Shown: positions 1-11,102 of the stretch, piece after piece | How the letters are laid out: every line of letters starts with the position of its first letter | Numbering within the stretch: position 1 is the first letter of the stretch | Assembly (NCBI GenBank): GCA_031769625.1 | Contig: JAUIMM010001030.1 | Coordinates: forward strand, 845,501-909,500 | Source of the DNA: Taudactylus pleione | Taxonomy: Eukaryota > Chordata > Amphibia > Anura > Myobatrachidae | Length of the DNA stretch: 64,000 bases | Direction: 5' to 3' | Made by a program: the position numbers and the translations under genes | Notes under the pieces: model-generated | The model's input: only the letters and a program-made list of their open reading frames with translations | What the model was told of the DNA's origin: nothing | Databases searched by the model: none

Positions 1-41
1 ATGTCTTTTAATTGGTGATATCCAGTGAAGAACACAGCAAT

Positions 42-404
42 CATGGCCGGTGCAAGGTTTCCGGGCGCCCTAGGCAACATTTCACCAACCGCCCCTGCTC
101 CCTCCAATTCATAATATGCCACGCATCAGTCTCCCCAGTTAAATAACATGCTACACAGCAGTGTCTCAAATTCATAATATACTATATAGAATACTACACA
201 CAGCAGAGAGCCAAAATCATAATATACCTCATAACACTGCTGCAAATTCATAATATGCCACACAGCTGTGCAAAAAATTCATTATATGCCACTCAGCCAT
301 GAATTATGCCATTCATTTATTTTATAGTGGACTCAGCGGCGCCCTCCAGTGGCCGACGTCCTTAGGCGGCTGCCTATGGTTGCCTAATGGTAGCACCGGC
401 CCTG
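42..404. mobile_element. hAT-like MITE with perfect 8-bp target duplication
   Basis: The ends are CATGGCCGGTGCAAGG on the left and AGCACCGGCCCTG on the right, which are imperfect inverted repeats of a CAGGGCCGGTGC-type terminus. The 8 bases ACAGCAAT lie immediately outside both ends (34-41 and 405-412), as expected for hAT integration. The interior holds repeated 'aattcataatatgcca' motifs and no transposase. A short open frame crossing the right end is taken as chance. Confidence 0.85.
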
Positions 405-412
405 ACAGCAAT

Positions 413-879
413 TGTGCAACCAAGGCCAGCCCAACAGATACTCCAGATGCACAGCTGAGCAGAGTGCTGAACAGAGAAGAACGCTTGCAACTGTCAGCCA
501 GATGAATGCAGGGGCGCACACAGAAGTTTCTAGGTCCACGTGAACATCCCTCTCTGCCTATCCAAAAAGAAACCCTCCCGGGAGCATAAAAACACCTCTC
601 CCTAGTGGGTGTCTAGAAGTTGCTTGGTAACACGTCATGTGACCAGAGATGCAGTATCCTTATACTTTGGCTTTATTGTGCTGTGATTACTTTAGTGGGG
701 ACAGCCAGGTTTATACACTAATGGATGTCCTGTGATGGTTGTAATATTAGATTTCATATGTATTCTGACCCTCATTACACGTCAGGAGTGTGTAACTATT
801 CAGATATCTAAACCAAGCTCATCTCTTAATCCACAGACAATGAGATTTCTGGAACTTTCCCCCTTTTATTAATACAGAC
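413..879. other. Stretch with no recognised feature
   Basis: I see no gene, inverted-repeat pair or tandem array here. It lies between a MITE and the outer edge of the BEL/Pao 3' LTR remnant. Part of it may belong to that LTR, whose outer end I could not place. Confidence 0.4.
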
Positions 880-1017
880 AGGAATGATTGTCTATATAAT
901 ACAACTGTGGTTCTGCAGAGTAGGTTTAACCAGCAGAGTGCAAAACATAAGCTGGTCACATAAAATCACTGTCAAGACTATATGATACAATAATAGAAGT
1001 ACTATGGTTACAATACA
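880..1017 (-). repeat. BEL/Pao 3' LTR remnant
   Basis: This stretch is visibly similar to 19575-19709 in the same orientation; shared blocks include 'taaccagcagagtgcaaaac' and 'tatgatacaataatagaag'. It directly follows the end of the BEL pol reading frame at 1053. A purine-rich GATGGGGAGTG (minus strand) just before it is a possible polypurine tract. The LTR start is placed at 1017 (TGTATTG on the minus strand). The far end is not defined. Confidence 0.65.
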
Positions 1018-1052
1018 CTCCCCATCTGATATCTGTAGATATCACTATTTAA

Positions 1053-1829
1053 TTATGCAAACACATAAGAAAAAGAAAGCCAAAATCCTTGTAATTCATG
1101 CATAACAATTACAATAGATCCTTGTGAGACATAAGAAGCACAGTCTCTGTAATTGCTCTGACGAATGTCTTTAATTACTTTAACTGCTACTTTCCAAATC
1201 TTTCCATCTCCACTGGGAAAGGTTGTAACAATTAGTCCCATTGGCCACTAATTTCTATTAACCTGCTTGTTTTTAAGTAGCACAAGATCTTTTCAGTTGT
1301 TACAATTAGATTGCCATTTACAACGATTTTGTAGTCAGGTACTCACGCTTCCAACAATTCCAAAAGGTATTGGCAAGACACTGCGCAATATAAATGAGTT
1401 GTGCTATAGCTCTATAGCGCTTATGCCAGATCCGCAAAGCAACTGGGCGTGGCCAGCATTGGAGGTGGAGGGGGTGTGGTCAAACATTTGCATCTCTTTG
1501 GTCCCGCCCCCGCTACACAATGTTGAGATTACTGCCATTGTGAAGCAGGGGGCCAGGCCAAAATGATGCGATTCAGCATGAATCGTGTCATGGGCCACCA
1601 CCATTGTGGGGGATTCTCTCATGGGGGGGAGGGGTTGGCAGCCATATCGGGAGGGTAGGCAAGTATGATCCTTTGTAACAGTAGTAACAAACAACGTAGT
1701 TACTTGTGGGCAAAGCTCTGCATCAGATTCAGGGTTTATCAATTGGAAGGAGTTTCTGGCAATGAGTGATTCATCATCTGGACGTGCAATCAAAACAAAG
1801 AAAACATTATTGTCAATGAATGGATGCAC
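1053..1829 (-). pseudogene. BEL/Pao integrase C-terminal region and DUF5641-like tail
   Basis: Minus-strand translation of 1053-1320 gives DLVLLKNKQVNRN, a stop, then WPMGLIVTTFPSGDGK. This is the characteristic C-terminal domain of BEL/Pao polyproteins. A preceding WNCWKREYL stretch (about 1337-1363) is the usual lead-in. Further upstream, 1690-1829 reads ARPDDESLIARNSFQL, resembling the segment after the integrase core. The 1371-1690 interval does not fit the frame and is probably an unidentified insertion. Stops and frameshifts make it a pseudogene. Confidence 0.75.
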
Positions 1830-2303
1830 TCATGTTAAAAAAATTACTTTTATTATATGTTTATTAAAACTATAAACATGAAGAAACAGGACAGTGAAAT
1901 ATAAAAGAAAGTATGTGTGTGTGTATTCAAAGAAGGAAATAAGTGAATTAAAATGATCCTGACCGCACGGGGCTCCTACCTGAATTGAAGTAATAATGCC
2001 TTTGTGTGATGTCAATACTCCAATGATCGCTATAATGAATAAACAGGCTTAATCACTGTTAAATATATATATATTGCTTAAAGAAATGTGTCAGTTTCAC
2101 TTTTTCAAACTGTTTGTTCATGGGACCATGATTCAAATCTGCTCAGAAACACTATATTCACACAATCTAACAGATACAAATTATCTGATACGGTTCCAAA
2201 GTAATAGTTACACTGAGGGTTACTCTGTATCTTGCAACTCCCCAGGTTACACTCAAATCTCTGTGTTTATTTAATTATCAGGCTGAAGTTCTATTCTCCA
2301 CAT

Positions 2304-2809
2304 CAGGGCCGAAACTAGGATATCTGTCACCTGGTGCAAGGCAGCAATTTTGCGCCCCCTCCCTTCACGTACCTGGATTTTGTCCTTGCTCCTCCATAAG
2401 GCAGTGCACTAGTCAAACATCCCTGGCATAGTGACTTACATTATTCCACACACCATAATGCCTATTACACATTATGCCACACACTGTAATGCCTATTACC
2501 AAAGTGCCACTTACATATTTACCCAACACCATTTTATGCCCCACAGGAAGGCATCTAATTACTCGCCGTCCGCATGGAATCTGCTGAAAATGGGCATCCA
2601 AAAATGGCCGCCGCCAAGGAGGAGACAGACACTAGAGGCCCAGTAAGGACCTCTAGCATCTGTCTCCTCCTTGGCGGTGGCCATTTTTAGATGGCCATTT
2701 TCTGAATCTGCGGCCCCCAAGCCACCGTGAGTCAGCCCTTTTTCACCCCCTGCATTCCGGCACCCGGTGCATATGCACCTCTAGCCCCCCCCCCCTAGTT
2801 GCGGCCCTG
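2304..2809. mobile_element. hAT-like MITE in the left arm
   Basis: Termini are CAGGGCCGAAACTAGG and CCTAGTTGCGGCCCTG, inverted apart from one base. TCCACAT lies directly outside both ends (2297-2303 and 2810-2816). The right arm of the large inverted repeat lacks the element at the matching place. The interior contains its own palindrome (about 2590-2700) built on 'ggaggagacagac' and its complement. No transposase is encoded. Confidence 0.8.
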
Positions 2810-2904
2810 TCCACATGTATATTGTATGCATATATTGCAGATATTTTGTAGATATTCTATTCTTTAATCAAAATTAGTATTCCTCTAGCAACACAGGAAT
2901 ATTT

Positions 2905-3090
2905 CCAATATTGTATCATCCTTTCATATGGAGATGGTAGCAAAACTATAAAATATATGACATTCCTTTTATGCCAACAAACTCAATACTGTCTAATATA
3001 TTATGGGCATGTTCTAAATCCAGAATGTATATAGTATTTGAAAAATTCCTGCATGTCATCGGTAACTGCAAGCAGGATGGTGACTGGGCT
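2905..3090. repeat. Direct duplicate of 4831-5021 replacing part of an L2 tail
   Basis: About 182 bases, from 'caatattgtatcatcc' to 'gatggtgactgggcta', occur here and again at 4831-5021 in the same orientation with few differences. The right arm has this sequence once (complement, split by the 9123-9581 MITE). At this position the right arm instead carries the end of the L2-type tail with its ATT microsatellite. The duplicate therefore replaced L2 sequence in the left arm. Confidence 0.75.
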
Positions 3091-3094
3091 ACAT

Positions 3095-3330
3095 TGCTGC
3101 ATAACACTTGAATAAGCAGCATGGTGTCAGCAACCTAGGGTTGGGTGCTGTTGCAAATTAAAGTATAATTAAATGAAGGAGAAGCACATGAGGGAAGAGG
3201 TCCCTGCTCGTGAGAGCTTACATTGTAAAGGGGAGGGGGCAGACAAACGGGTGACACAGATGGGCTGGATACAAGGGTCACAGTAATATAAGATCTATGC
3301 AAATGTTAGTCTAAACTTAAGAGGAAAAGA
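3095..3330 (-). repeat. L2-type LINE 3' tail fragment, left arm
   Basis: This is the complement of 9760-9990 in the right arm. It includes 'ggtccctgctcgtgagagcttacat', the reverse of the usual 'gtaagctct...gagcaggga' block of vertebrate L2/CR1 3' ends. The distal tail and microsatellite are missing here. Confidence 0.55.
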
Positions 3331-3336
3331 CAATTA

Positions 3337-4796
3337 GGGGAATTCAATATGGAGCGAAAACTCAGTTTTTGCGTTAATATCGCACCTATGACGTCATTAT
3401 CACAGGTTTTAGTTTTACACTGTATTCAATTTCAAAGACTTTTCGCAGGTTCAAAAAGTCTTTGAAAAAAAACGGGGATAACTTTTCACCACTGAATAGG
3501 TGGCGAAAAAAAGTGCAGAATTGGAGTTTAGGGGTGCAGGCTTAAAAAAAATAGCCTGCACCCTTCAGAATGACCCCTTGAAATGATCTGTGTCAAAAAA
3601 AAAAAAAAAATCGGGACACCCCAAAAAAAGCACTTTGAATTTGGGGGCCAAAAAAAAAAATGTTGGGGAACAAAGTAAAAAAATAGCGAACTTGACTCTG
3701 GGGGGGTCCCCAAGTATGCCCCAGGTGTTTTTTTCATTGCAGCTCCTTGCGCAAGTGGGTTTTTCATGATTTTTTCAAGTCTCTTTAGCAACTTTAAAAT
3801 ATGCTGACCCCCATTTTCAAGTACCCCAAATTTGCTGGGCATAGTTACTTTTCCCCCCCAAAAAATCTAAATGCTCTTCTGCACCACTTTCTTCAAAGTC
3901 GCATTTATGCACTTGCCGCGGCTATTAGAAACCCCGACTTCCTTCAGGAGTTAAAAATGGGGGTACCCATAGTGATCCCCCATGTCTAGACATCATTAGG
4001 GTGGTCTATAGAATGTTTCCTGAAAATTCCCGTTTTTGTTAACCTGTAAAAAAAATTTGTAAAAATTTAGAAAAAAAATGACATAAGCCCCCCCCCCCCC
4101 AATAGCCAAACCAGCCCCAGGCTTGCCAGCCAGTGGTGGTTTCTAAAAATACGGGGATCAAAATGTATAGGGTTCCACCATATTTTAGAAACCAACACCA
4201 GGCTGCAGGGACTAGTGCTGGTTTTGAATATAGCGGGCAAAAATTACGTGGGGTACCCCATATAATTAAGACCAGCACCAGACCCAACCGGCCGGGGTGT
4301 AATGCCACAGCCCGGAGACCCAATCACCGGGGCTCTAGGTCCAAAGCATTACACTTCAAGTCGGTCAGCGCAAGCCGGTGATCTCGGGGGAGTTGGGGAT
4401 CCCCCAAAAAAGAGTCCCCCCTCTCCCGAGCACCACAGGCTTACGCTGAAGCCTGCGGCTCATCCCCATACCCCTGGAGCGGTGGGTATGGGGGTAATAG
4501 GGGGGCCAAATAATGTAACACTATTGTAATTTACAGTTCCACAAGTGCCAGCATGCCTGCCATTTTGCACTTGTGGAACTACAAGTGCCAGCAGACAAGC
4601 GGCACCTGTAATTTCACTGTAAAATAAATAGTTAAAAAAAGACAAAACACACACACCGTGCCCAGTATAAGTTTCGACGATTTCAAATTGAATACAGGGA
4701 TAAACGGGAGCACACGCGATACTTTTTCACTGGCAAAACCTCCGATGTGCGGTGAAAACCTCGCTGGCGAGGTTAACATTTCATATTGAATACCCC
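3337..4796. mobile_element. 1.46-kb MITE-like element in the left arm
   Basis: Ends are GGGGAATTCAATATG and CATATTGAATACCCC. The right arm preserves the empty site, reading straight through 'gacaatgagttg'; the filled site has CAA next to both ends, so a 3-bp duplication is likely. The interior has homopolymer runs (A at about 3597-3611, C at about 4087-4100) and a block (3786-4660) that recurs at 48229-49125. Open frames inside are low-complexity and not convincing genes. Confidence 0.75.
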
Positions 4797-5239
4797 TCAA
4801 TGAGTTGAGCAAAACTGCACCAAGCCTCATGATTCCCAATATTGTATCATCCTTTCATATGGAGATGGTAGTGAAACTATAAAATATATGACATTCCTTT
4901 TATGCCAACAAACTCAATACTGTCTAATATAATACGGGCATGTTCTAAATCCAGAATGTATATAGTATTTGAAAAATTCCTGCATATCATCGTTAATTGC
5001 AAGCAGGATGGTGACTGGGCTAAAAGATTCCTTACTGCGGGATATCATGCTGTGATTAAATGTGTGTCTACAACGAGTAATCATATAAAGTGTTACATTA
5101 TATATTGAGTCTCTAGTGAATGCAATAGGCGTTACTTACCTGTAAATCTATTAGTAATGCATATGTAGACTACGTATCAGAGTGTGTCCCATGGACTTAT
5201 AATCAAGTAGGATCATTCTCATACATTCACTGTAGTTGA

Positions 5240-5830
5240 GATAACTGAAGAACACTCCTACATTAGTTATTAATCAGGCATGACATAGTGATGGATACAA
5301 TGTAACACTTACAGATCACTCCCGTATTAGTTTATTAGTCAGGGTGTCTTCACATTCATACATAAAGAAACTGCCCTTGTGCTTATCACGGCTACTGGAG
5401 AGGTGTTTCTACAATAGCTTGTCAACAAACACAGTGTGATGATAAATATAATGGAATTATTAAGCATCACTTCTACATTTATTAAACAACATGTTAGTAT
5501 GTTCCTCGCATAGAAAATATGTCCTTATATCGCAATGGTTAGGAAATGCTTCTGTATGAGCTTGTCAGCAGGCACAGCTGTGAGTATAATGAAGCAATAG
5601 GAATCTGTTAGTCAAGCAGTCTGACCCTATATTCACACATGGAGGAGAAGCCCTTGTATCACAGCTAATGGAAACTCCTCCTACATTGGATTGTTGGCAT
5701 GCATAATATTATAGTGAGTATCATAGAACAGTTTAAAATCATTCCTGTATTAGTCAGCCAGCGTGTCACTTTCACACACAGGGAATCTACCCTTGTATCC
5801 TGGCTGCTATTGTCTCTTGTGTGTCAGTAT
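5240..5830. repeat. Degenerate tandem repeat, about 140-bp units, mirrored in the right arm
   Basis: About four diverged units share blocks such as 'cctacatt', 'cataat..tatagtgag', 'attcctgtattagtcag', 'cttcacac' and 'cccttgtatcacggctaatgg'. The same series occurs inverted at about 8090-8790, so the tandem structure predates the inverted duplication. I do not recognise the family. Confidence 0.5.
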
Positions 5831-6187
5831 GTATTTACAGGAATGTTTGCTACAATTAGATTATGCACCAATCTACATTATTGGTCTCAACAATTATATA
5901 TCGTGTTTTAGCCACTCATTTTATCACATAGTGATCACGAAATAGTAAAGTCACATTTTAGAGCACCATGCGGTCGGGAGAAAGCCGACACACATTTCTC
6001 TGTTAAAGCTTTTAAATTGCAAGCCGAGTTCTCCGTAGCATCTGGCTTAAGTAGTTAGCATATTCAAAGTAGTATCCAATCCCTTGATGCCACGTTTTGA
6101 ATCTCATTCTCCAATCTAAAGTAATTACATCATTCAGAATATATCCATTGATGTTACTATCCACGGTCTCAATATATAATGTGAATT

Positions 6188-6400
6188 ATATGTACAGTAG
6201 CCATAATATGATGTGTTGAGTGAAGAATTCATTAGTATCATTAAATACAATTTCCTTCTCCCACCAACCTAATTATAGGTTGGCATATGTAGGGGCACAT
6301 GTGGTCCCCATTGCCGTTCCGAGAAATTGCAAGAAAAACTTCTCATTGCAAACAAAATAGTTTTTTAAACATTCAAAATCATTTTGAATTCTGGATTTCC
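6188..6400 (-). pseudogene. Penelope-like element reverse transcriptase fragment
   Basis: Minus-strand translation gives NYFVCNEKFFLQFLGTAMGT, then TCAPTYANL, a stop, and LGWWEKEIVF. This is the signature GTAMGT..APTYANL...WWE block of Penelope-like reverse transcriptases. The frame breaks at ILWLLYI, just where the catalytic Y-I-D-D would follow, and runs into the inner end of the inverted repeat. It lies in the spacer between the arms. Confidence 0.75.
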
Positions 6401-7251
6401 ATATTAATCATATTTGAAATCTATAGTCTCCTATGTACTGGGAATTGTCTTAATGAATAAAACCAATATCACATATCTTCTGGAATATTGGAGTTTGATA
6501 TATATGAATGTATGTATAATTTGAAGTTCATTTTGAAGCAGGATTTGGTATTCGATTTGTACATGAACTTGCAAAATCGATTAAATCACTGTTCAAAATC
6601 GAACCAAATCGAATTCGATTTAGAAAAGGCTTCTAAAATTGAATTTTAGTAAATGTGGGATTTGATGAGAGATTTGTTCATTCGATTTGAGGTGAGCTAA
6701 ATCGAACATTAAATCAAATGTAAAATCAAACTGATAACTATACCCCATTGTCTTTTTTATAAAGATAATATTTTTTCTTATACTACTGGTTTTGTAGAAA
6801 TATAATAATTTTTGCACCTTGTATTTCTCATACACTATATTGCACCTACACACACATATTTTAGTCTGATTTATTAATTATAATAATTCTACTAATTTGG
6901 GTATTTTTTCAATTAGGTTATAGGTTTTGTTTGTGTTTTTGCATCACTTTTATTCACATAATAAACAATTAGACTAATTAATGATTTACTACTAAATAAC
7001 AATTTATTAAATATAATCACACTTCACAACAAACTAGTATTATTTTATGACCCACATCACGAATACATATGGATGAGTATGAATGATCAATCACACATTA
7101 ATTACATTTCATTGAAGCACGTCCATCATATTTATTGATATAAATTTCAAACACCTAACACTAGTATATTTTACACAGTTTTAGTATATTAGTCAATTTT
7201 TATATTGTTTTATATTTTTGGATATAATTATTTTTAGATTAAGTCATTGAT

Positions 7252-7291
<40 letters not shown>

Positions 7292-7552
7292 TATACATTC
7301 ATTTTGGGAAGAAAAAATTACAAACTTTCAAGTATAAACATAATATATGTATCATTAAAGAAAATGAATATAGTATAATTTGGGACAAATAATATACATG
7401 AACAGTATTGAAACATCATTGGATCATATTACTTTTGTAATAAATGTAGACTACATACAATAACATCCTTTCTAATATGACTGATACGGATGAGGAATTA
7501 TTAAAACTAACCATTACTATGGGATTATATTGGTTACACTATCCATGTGTGA
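6401..7552. other. AT-rich spacer of the inverted repeat
   Basis: Very AT-rich sequence with a dinucleotide run of about 40 bases near 7256-7298. Around 6540-6730 there are many 'aatcgaat/attcgatt' motifs. Nothing here reads as a gene. The segment at 7477-7560 weakly resembles the complement of 6180-6225, so the inner end of the inverted repeat may extend to about 7477. Confidence 0.45.
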
Positions 7553-7900
7553 TAATTCACATTATATATTGTGAAGTGATCACTTTAGATTGGAGAATGG
7601 GATTCAAAACGGGGCATCAGTGGATTGGATACTACTTTGAATATGCTAACTGCTTAAGCTGGATGCTACAGAGCTTTCGGCTTGCCTTGAAAAAGCTTTA
7701 ACAGTGAAACGTGCGTCGGCTTGCTCCTGGCTGCACGGTGCTCTAAAATGTGACTTTAGTATTTTGTGATAACTGTGTGATACAATTAGTGGATAAAACA
7801 CAATATAATTGTTGAGACCAATAATGTAGATTGGTGCATAATCTAATTGTAGTGAACATTCCTGTAAATACGTACTGACACACACAAGACACAAGCAGAC

Positions 7901-8084
7901 TTAGGGACCTGTGTATCAAAGCTTGATGACATATAAAATTGTGAGATATAAATCACCAACCAATCAGCTTCTAACTCACATTTTATAGGCTGTGTTTGAA
8001 AAATGACAGTTAGGAGCAGATTGGTTAATACTTTTTCTCTCACAATTTTATCTCCCATCAAGCTTTCACACATAGGCCCCTTAA
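7901..8084. mobile_element. Palindromic MITE, right arm
   Basis: The left end TTAGGGACCTGTGTATC pairs with the complement of CACATAGGCCCCTTAA, and 'aaagcttgatg' pairs with 'catcaagcttt' just inside. The left arm of the large repeat lacks this insert. TTA lies at both ends and may be the target duplication. The centre carries 'aatcagctt..aactcac', also seen at 8368-8547 and 19806-19955, so the three are related. Confidence 0.7.
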
Positions 8085-8367
8085 TATAAGGGCAGATTCC
8101 CTGTGTGTGAAAGTGACACGCTGGCTGACTAATTAATACAGGAATGATTTTAAACTGTTCTATGATATTCACCATCATATTATGCATGCCGACAAACCAA
8201 TGTAGGAGTTTTTTCCATTAGCTGTGATATAAGGGCTTCTCCTCCGTGGGTGAATATAGGGTCAGACTGCTTGACTAACAGATTCCTATTGCTTCATTAC
8301 ACTCATGGCTGTGCCTGCTGACAAGCTACTACAGAAGCGTTCCGTAACATTTGCGATATAAGGACAT

Positions 8368-8547
8368 AGGGGTCTATTTACAAAGCAGTGTTAGGAGACA
8401 GAGTGAAAAGTGATAAGGTGCCAGACAATCAGCTTCCAACTGTCATTTTTCAAACACAGCCTATGAGATGGCAGTTAGGAGCTGATTGGCTGGCACCTTA
8501 TCACTTTTCACTCTGTCTCCTAACACTGTGGGGCCTAAATAGCCCCC
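8368..8547. mobile_element. Palindromic MITE, right arm
   Basis: Ends are GGGGTCTATTTAC and GCCTAAATAGCCCCC. The arms pair along most of the length ('ttaggagacagagtgaaaag' against its complement). ACAT flanks both sides (8364-8367, 8548-8551), and the left arm keeps a single-copy empty site at the matching place. No coding capacity. Confidence 0.75.
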
Positions 8548-9122
8548 ACATTCTCTATGCGAGGAACATACTAACACTTTGTTTAATAAATGTAAAAGTG
8601 ATGTTTAATCATTCCACTTTATTTAGCATCACACTGTTTGTCGTCAAGCTAATGCAGAAACGCCTCTCCAGTAGCCGTGATATAAGGGCAGTTTCTTTAT
8701 GTATGAATGTGAAGACACACTGACTAATTAACTAATACGGGAGTGATCTTTAAGTGTTACATTGTATCCATCACTATGTCATGACTGATAAATAACTACT
8801 GTAGGAGTGTTCTCCAGTTATCTCAACTACAGAGAATTTATGAGAATGATCCTACTTGATTATAAGTCCACAGGACACTCTGATATTAACGTAGTCTACG
8901 TACTGTATGCATTATTACTGATAGACTTCACAGGTATGTAACTCCCATGTCTGTTGCAATTCACTAGAGACTCAATATATAATGTAACGCTTTATATGAT
9001 TACTCGTTGTAGACACACATTTAAGCACAGCACGATATCCCACAATAAGGAATCTTTTAGCCCAGTCACCATCCTGCTTGCAATTACTGATGAAATGCAG
9101 GAATTTTTCAAATACTATATAC

Positions 9123-9581
9123 CAGGGGTCAGGGAACTTTTTTACCTTTTACCACAAAATATATTTAGATACGCCGATGTTACCCCCTTGATTTGAAAGG
9201 AAGGAATTCATATAGTAGTGCCATAGCTATGGCCCTGTAGAAGTGCCCCCATATAATGCCCCTGCAGTGCCGCTTGTACAAAAAACCCACTTACCTTAAT
9301 CCCCGCTCCTGCATCCGCCGCTGTCCTGTCCGCCCGGCTGCTCCTCGGAACTATGGGAGAGACGTCAGAAGCTGGAGATCAGTAGAGAACTCCAGCCTCC
9401 GGCTAACGCGGCGCTACAGGGAAGGAGCCGGGCACCCGCTGGTAACAACATCTCAGCGGGCGTCCAGCTTAGAGCCTCCCTGCGGCATTATAGAATGATT
9501 CATATGCATGCCCGTCAATTACCCCCAGGAATTTCATTTTTACTCCATGTGGGGAAATTTACCCCTGTTCCCTGACCACTG
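9123..9581. mobile_element. hAT-like MITE with verified empty site
   Basis: Ends are CAGGGGTCAGGGAAC and GTTCCCTGACCACTG. The 8-bp CTATATAC is present on both sides (9115-9122 and 9582-9589), while the opposite arm of the inverted repeat has one CTATATAC with no insert (complement, near 4955). The interior is GC-rich and has no transposase. Confidence 0.9.
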
Positions 9582-9856
9582 CTATATACATTCTTGATTT
9601 AGAACATGCCCATATTATATTAGACGGTATTGAGTTTGTTGGCATAAAAGGAATGTAAGATTTTATAGTTTCACTACCATCTCCATATGAAAGATTGATA
9701 CAATATTGGAAATCATGAGGCTTGGTGCAGTTTTGCTCAACTCATTGTCTTTTCCTCTTAAGTTTAGACTAACATTTCCATAGATGTTATATTACTGTGA
9801 CCCTTGTATCCAGCCCATCTGTGTCACCCCTATTTGTCTGCCCCCTCCCCTTTAGA

Positions 9857-10133
9857 AGGTAAGCTCTCACGAGCAGGGACCTCCCCTCCTGTGCTTCTTT
9901 AATTATACTTTAATTTACAACAGCACCCAACCCTTGGTTGCTGACACCATGCTGCTTATTCAAGTGTTATGCAGCAATGTGTTTATAATGTATTTGTCCT
10001 GCATTGTTTGTACTGTTAAGAACTTTTCTTGTATGCTTATTTGTTTATGTACTGTGTAAGGTGCTGCAGAACCCTTGTGGCACCATATAAGTAAAGGATA
10101 ATAATAATAATAAAAATAATAATAAAATATTCC
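9857..10133 (+). repeat. L2-type LINE 3' tail
   Basis: The sequence runs from 'ggtaagctctcacgagcagg' through 'gtgtaaggtgctgcagaac' and 'ggcaccatataagtaa' to an (ATA/AAT) microsatellite at 10104-10130. This is the usual layout of the 3' end of vertebrate L2/CR1-type LINEs. No reverse transcriptase remains. Confidence 0.65.
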
Positions 10134-10501
10134 TGTGTTGGCAGTGGAATATTATTTATGATTAAAGAATAATATATCTACAATATATGCATACAAACTT
10201 CAGCCTGATAATTAAATAAATACAGAAATTTGAGTGTAACCTGGGGAGTTGCAAGATACGGAGCAACCTCATTGTAACTATTACTTTGGAACCTTAATCA
10301 GATAATTTGTATCTATAAGATTGTGTGAATAAAGTGTTTCTGAGCAGATTTGAATCATGGTCCCATGAACCAACACTTCGAAAAAGTGAGACTGACATTT
10401 CTTTAAGCAATATATATTTAACAGTGATTAAGCCTGTTTATTCATTGGAGTACTGACATCACACAAAGGCATTATTACTTCAATTTAGGTAGGAGCCCCG
10501 T

Positions 10502-11102
10502 TCATATCTTAGGTCTGTCTCTTGTAGTTGGGCTATTTGCATTTACACAAGAGACTGGGAGAATAAAGAGTTTTTCTTTTGAAGCCTGGGAAAGGTGGGG
10601 GCCTGCTGACAGAGAGGGCATGTGGAACTATCAGGCTCAGCATGTCACATTGCTAGATGTTCACTTAGTGAAATTTTAAGTGCATCATTTCTCATACACA
10701 CATTAATACGCACAATTGTGCTGTTAACTAGTCGCATATTAGCGAATGCATAGGACTTTGAATGAAACCGCTGTTTTATTAGCTTTATGCGCACGCATCT
10801 GCCCCAATTTAACTAGCGTCCTTATATCAAACACCGCACACTCACACATTACATATTCACACATAAGGTTTAATAAGCTTTAAAGTATAAGATTAAGTTG
10901 GTTCAGTTAGTTTAAATGCTGTGAAATAAAGATATTTGATAACTAAGGTTTTATACATGTTAAGACAGCCATGTTTGGTTTCGTACTGATGCGTACTCTT
11001 TCAACAGAATTCCGGTACTATCGGTGTGGAGATCGCATCAGGCATTCCCAACTTATGGACCGCAGATACTACAAGCAACAAAATGTATATTTTAGGAACA
11101 AC
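10502..11102. other. Unclassified sequence between the inverted repeat and an LTR-like block
   Basis: No recognisable coding, repeat or hairpin structure. It starts at the outer edge of the large inverted repeat. It could be internal sequence belonging to the LTR-like block that follows, or BEL/Pao sequence too decayed to read. Confidence 0.35.

Larger units (their letters stand above)
1967..10501. repeat. Large imperfect inverted repeat (arms of 3-4 kb, about 1.4-kb spacer)
   Basis: The left arm (1967 to about 6190) and right arm (about 7553 to 10501) are inverted copies. Outer ends match as ACGGGGCTCC against GGAGCCCCGT, and matched blocks continue inward, for example 'ggcattattacttcaatt' and its complement, and 'ccaatctaaagt' near the inner ends. 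Each arm has its own insertions: MITEs at 2304 and 3337 on the left; 7901, 8368 and 9123 on the right. Both arms contain the same L2-type 3' tail, so this is a duplicated block rather than simple transposon termini. It sits inside the BEL/Pao element. No clean target duplication was found at its edges. Confidence 0.85.

Noticed and set aside
299..519. Overlapping short frames on both strands
   Set aside because: They cross the right end of the hAT-like MITE at 42-404 and have no family resemblance.
7477..7701. Plus-strand 74-residue frame near the inner end of the right arm
   Set aside because: Its mirror in the left arm does not conserve the frame, and no known domain is visible.
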